A stretch of DNA of 64,000 nt from Diplolepis rosae (Eukaryota > Arthropoda > Insecta > Hymenoptera > Diplolepididae): assembly GCA_030998225.1 (NCBI GenBank), contig JAPYXD010000466.1, positions 2,955,001-3,019,000 of the forward strand. Direction: 5' to 3'. The position numbers and the translations under genes are program-made. Below, piece by piece: positions 61,812-64,000 of this stretch. Each line of letters starts with the position of its first letter. Position 1 is the first letter of the stretch. Below the pieces are notes generated by a model. The model saw nothing but the letters and a program-made list of their open reading frames with translations. It searched no databases and was not told the origin of the DNA.

Positions 61812-64000
61812 TAGTGATTCTCCGATTGTGTAGGTAGTGGCATAAATTTAAAACTCGAATACCAGCGCAGTCCAAAGTGCCTTTTCTCTACAGACAGATT
61901 TGCAAATTCTTTAAAATTTAAATTAACGGTTATTATTTACGATTAATGAATTTATATTGTCTACGGGGACAACTGTCAGCAACGTATCCTATTTGAAACG
62001 TGACACGTAATTCTTCGATGATGTAGGCTGTGCAAGAAGTTTCTAACTCAACTAATTAATTTGAAATCAATTAAACCCGCAAGGCGGAGCCTCTAGGCGA
62101 TATAAGGAGATCTTCCTTTGGAGAAGGAGATGTCGGCGCCTGTAGAACTCAGTGGTTAGAGAAGTAGGCCGGAAGTCGAAAGACCATGGCTCGAATCCCA
62201 GCGCAGTCCAAAGCGTCCTTTTTTACACAGAAAGATTTTCAAATTCTTTAATATTTGAATTTATTGGCATTATTTGCGATATAAGAGTTTGAATTTTGTC
62301 TACGAGGACACCTGTCGGCAACGTATCCTATTTGACACGCGACTAGAAATTCTAGGGTAATGTAGGTAGTGCAAGAAGTTTCTAACTCAACTAATTAATT
62401 TAAAATCAATTAAACCCGCAAGGCGGAGCCACTAGGCGATATAAGGAGATCTTCCTTTGGAGAAGGAGATGTCGGCGCCTGTAGAACTCAGTGGTTAGAG
62501 AAGTAGGCCGGCAATCGAAAGACCATGGCTCGAATGCCAGCGCAGTCCAAAGCGTCCTTTTTTACACAGAAAGATTTTCAAATTCTTTAATATTTGAATT
62601 TATTGGCATTATTTGCGATATAAGAGTTTGAAATTTTCTACGAGGACATCTGTCGGCAACGTATCCTATTTGACACGCGACTAGTAATTCTCCGGTAATG
62701 TAGGCTGTGGAAGAAATTTCTAACTCAACTAATTAATTTGAAATCAATTAAACCTGCAAGGCGGAGCCACTAGGTGATATAAAGAGATCTTCCTTTGGAG
62801 AAAGAGATATCGGCGCCTGTAGTACTCAGTGGTTAGAGAAGTATGCCGGCAATCGAAAGTCCATGGCTCGAATCCCAGCGCAGTCCAAAGCGTTCTTTTT
62901 TACACAGAAAGATTTGCAAATTCTTTAATATTTGAATTTATTGGCATTATTTGCAATATAAGAATTTGAAATTGTCTACGAGGACATCTGTCGGCAACGT
63001 ATCCAGTTTGAAACGCGACTAGTAATTCTCCTGTAATGTAGGCTGTGCAAGAAGTTTCTATCTCAACTAATTAATTTGAAATCAATTAAACCCGCAAGGC
63101 GGAGCCACTAGACGATATAAGGAGATCTTCCTTTGGAGAAAGAGATGTCGGCGCCTATAGAACTCAGTGGTTTCATCAGTAGCCCGGCAGTCGAACGACC
63201 ATGGCTCGATAGCCAGCGCAGTCCATCGCGTCCTTTTTACACCGAAAGATTTTTAAATTCCTTAATATTTGAATTTATTGGCATTATTTGCGATATAAGA
63301 GTTTGAAATTGTCTACGAGGACATCTGTCGGCAACGTATCCTATTTGACACGCGACTAGAAATTCTCGGGTAATGTAGGCTGAGCAAGAAGTTTCTATCT
63401 CAACTAATTAATTTGAAATCAATTGAAACCGCAAGGCGGAGCCACTAGACGGTATAAGGAGATCTTCCTTTGGAGAAAGAGATTATGGCGCCTATAGAAC
63501 TCAGTCGTTAGAGAAGTATGCCGGCAATCGAAAGTCCATGGCTCGAATCCCAGCGCAGTCCAATGCGTTCTTTTTTTACACAGAAAGATTTTCAAATTCT
63601 TTAATATTTGAATTTGTTGGCATTATTTGCGATATAAGAATTTGAAATTGTCTACGAGGACATCTGTCGGCAACGTATCCAGTTTGAAACGCGACTAGTA
63701 ATTCTCCTGTAATGTAGGCTGTGCAAGAAGTTTCTAACTCAACTAATTAATTTGAAATCAATTAAACCCGCAAGGCGGAGCCACTAGGCGATATAAGGAG
63801 ATCTTCCTTTGGAGAAAGAGATGTCGGCGCCTGTAAAACTCAGTGGTTGGAGCAGTAGACCGGCAATCGAAAGACCATGACTCGAATGCCAGCGCAGTCC
63901 ATCGCGTCCTTTTTACACCGAAAGATTTTCAAATTCTTTAATATTTGAATTTATTGGCATTATTTGCGATATAAGAATTTGAAATTGTCTACGAGGACAT
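61812..64000 (+). repeat. Module: truncated + 5 full-length and one cut subunit
   Basis: Truncated subunit 61812-62004 with AACGGTT tail. About 5.9 full-length copies follow to the window edge. They correspond to 53225-55220, with patches whose markers fit offsets two subunits away. Confidence 0.84.

Larger units (their letters stand above)
1..64000 (+). repeat. Satellite array of tRNA-like 338-bp and 193-bp subunits
   Basis: The complete window is tandem repeat. Landmarks such as AGATCTTCCTTTGG recur at 215, 553, 891 and 1229, a step of 338 bp, and this continues to the right edge with only truncated subunits (about 193 bp) interrupting it. All subunits have the same orientation. Neither array boundary is in the window. 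Copies differ by scattered substitutions and 1-2 bp indels, and by larger subtype blocks, as expected from unequal crossover and gene conversion. No open reading frame is conserved across subunits and no foreign insertion is visible. The strand given is that of the tRNA-like segment. A centromeric or pericentromeric location is plausible from size and homogeneity but is not shown. Confidence 0.97.
48780..64000 (+). repeat. Large higher-order repeat, period 8780 bp
   Basis: About 48780-55220 and about 57560-64000 are copies. Truncated subunits at 49029, 49558, 50087, 50956, 52501 and 53032 recur at 57808, 58338, 58867, 59736, 61281 and 61812, all shifted by 8779-8780 bp. Matching rare markers include AGACCCTCAATCG (48852 and 57631), TGAATTCATTGG (49471 and 58251), TCCTTTTGTAAATAG (50491 and 59271) and AATTTGTTGG (54830 and 63611). 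Around 62.7-63.5 kb the markers fit other offsets (8106 and 9457, two subunits either way), so patches have been exchanged. The left break lies in the subunit before 48780/57560. Confidence 0.85.

Noticed and set aside
1..64000. CRISPR array (repeat-spacer pattern)
   Set aside because: The repeated unit is 338 bp and homologous along its full length. There are no short repeats with unique spacers and no cas genes.
1..64000. CENP-B box or telomeric repeat
   Set aside because: No subunit contains a TTCG-N4-A-N2-CGGG match, and there are no short G-rich telomere-type tandem repeats.
1..64000. Bacterial operon or prophage content
   Set aside because: There is no long coding frame on either strand, no ribosome-binding-site-linked start and no gene-like codon structure in 64 kb.

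Overview
The whole 64-kb window is one uninterrupted satellite DNA array. I see no protein-coding gene, no inserted transposon, no rRNA or intact tRNA gene and no unique DNA. The subunits all run head to tail in the same orientation. This points to a eukaryotic heterochromatic or pericentromeric region, probably from an invertebrate animal. The species cannot be read from the sequence, and that assignment is inference.

Two subunit types build the array. The full-length subunit is about 338 bp. Each one holds an AT-rich head, a small CCGC/GCGG dyad, a near-palindrome around AGATCT, a degenerate tRNA-like segment, a T-run of five or six, and a second AT-rich part ending in a GTCGGCAACG-type block and GCGACTAGT. 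The tRNA-like segment has an A-box-like and a B-box-like motif 43 bp apart. The truncated subunit is about 193 bp. It lacks about 143 bp between two CTC triplets, so it has no A box and only the 3' half of the B box, and it carries its own diverged tail. I count about 166 full-length subunits, 39 complete truncated subunits, one partial truncated subunit at the left edge, and one full/truncated chimera at 36209-36544.

Truncated subunits divide the array into modules of one truncated plus n full-length subunits (n = 1 to 22). Spacings between truncated subunits are therefore quantised near 193 + n x 338 bp (about 530, 868, 1207, 1545, 1882 and so on). Higher-order repeats are built on this. 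There are short tandem modules at 4.3-8.2 kb and a 2561-bp pair at 19.4-24.3 kb. A third copy at 26.3-31.7 kb has gained single subunits. A large 8780-bp duplication (about 48.8-55.2 kb against 57.6-64.0 kb) repeats the same order of six truncated subunits. Subunit subtypes are zoned: one with CTTAGATCATG and TTATAGCTGC dominates 0-30 kb, is missing from about 30.4-51.4 kb, and returns near 51.5 and 60.3 kb. A subtype with a T5 run and CCATCGCG is mostly in the right half.

The most notable feature is the tRNA-derived RNA polymerase III-like cassette (A box, B box, T-run) repeated in every full-length subunit. Most copies have decayed A boxes. Three copies (near 21.0, 23.6 and 27.3 kb) match the A box consensus fully, and the one at 23.6 kb also has a perfect B box. 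The array may have grown from a tRNA-derived SINE-like element, and a few copies might still be transcribed; both ideas are inference.
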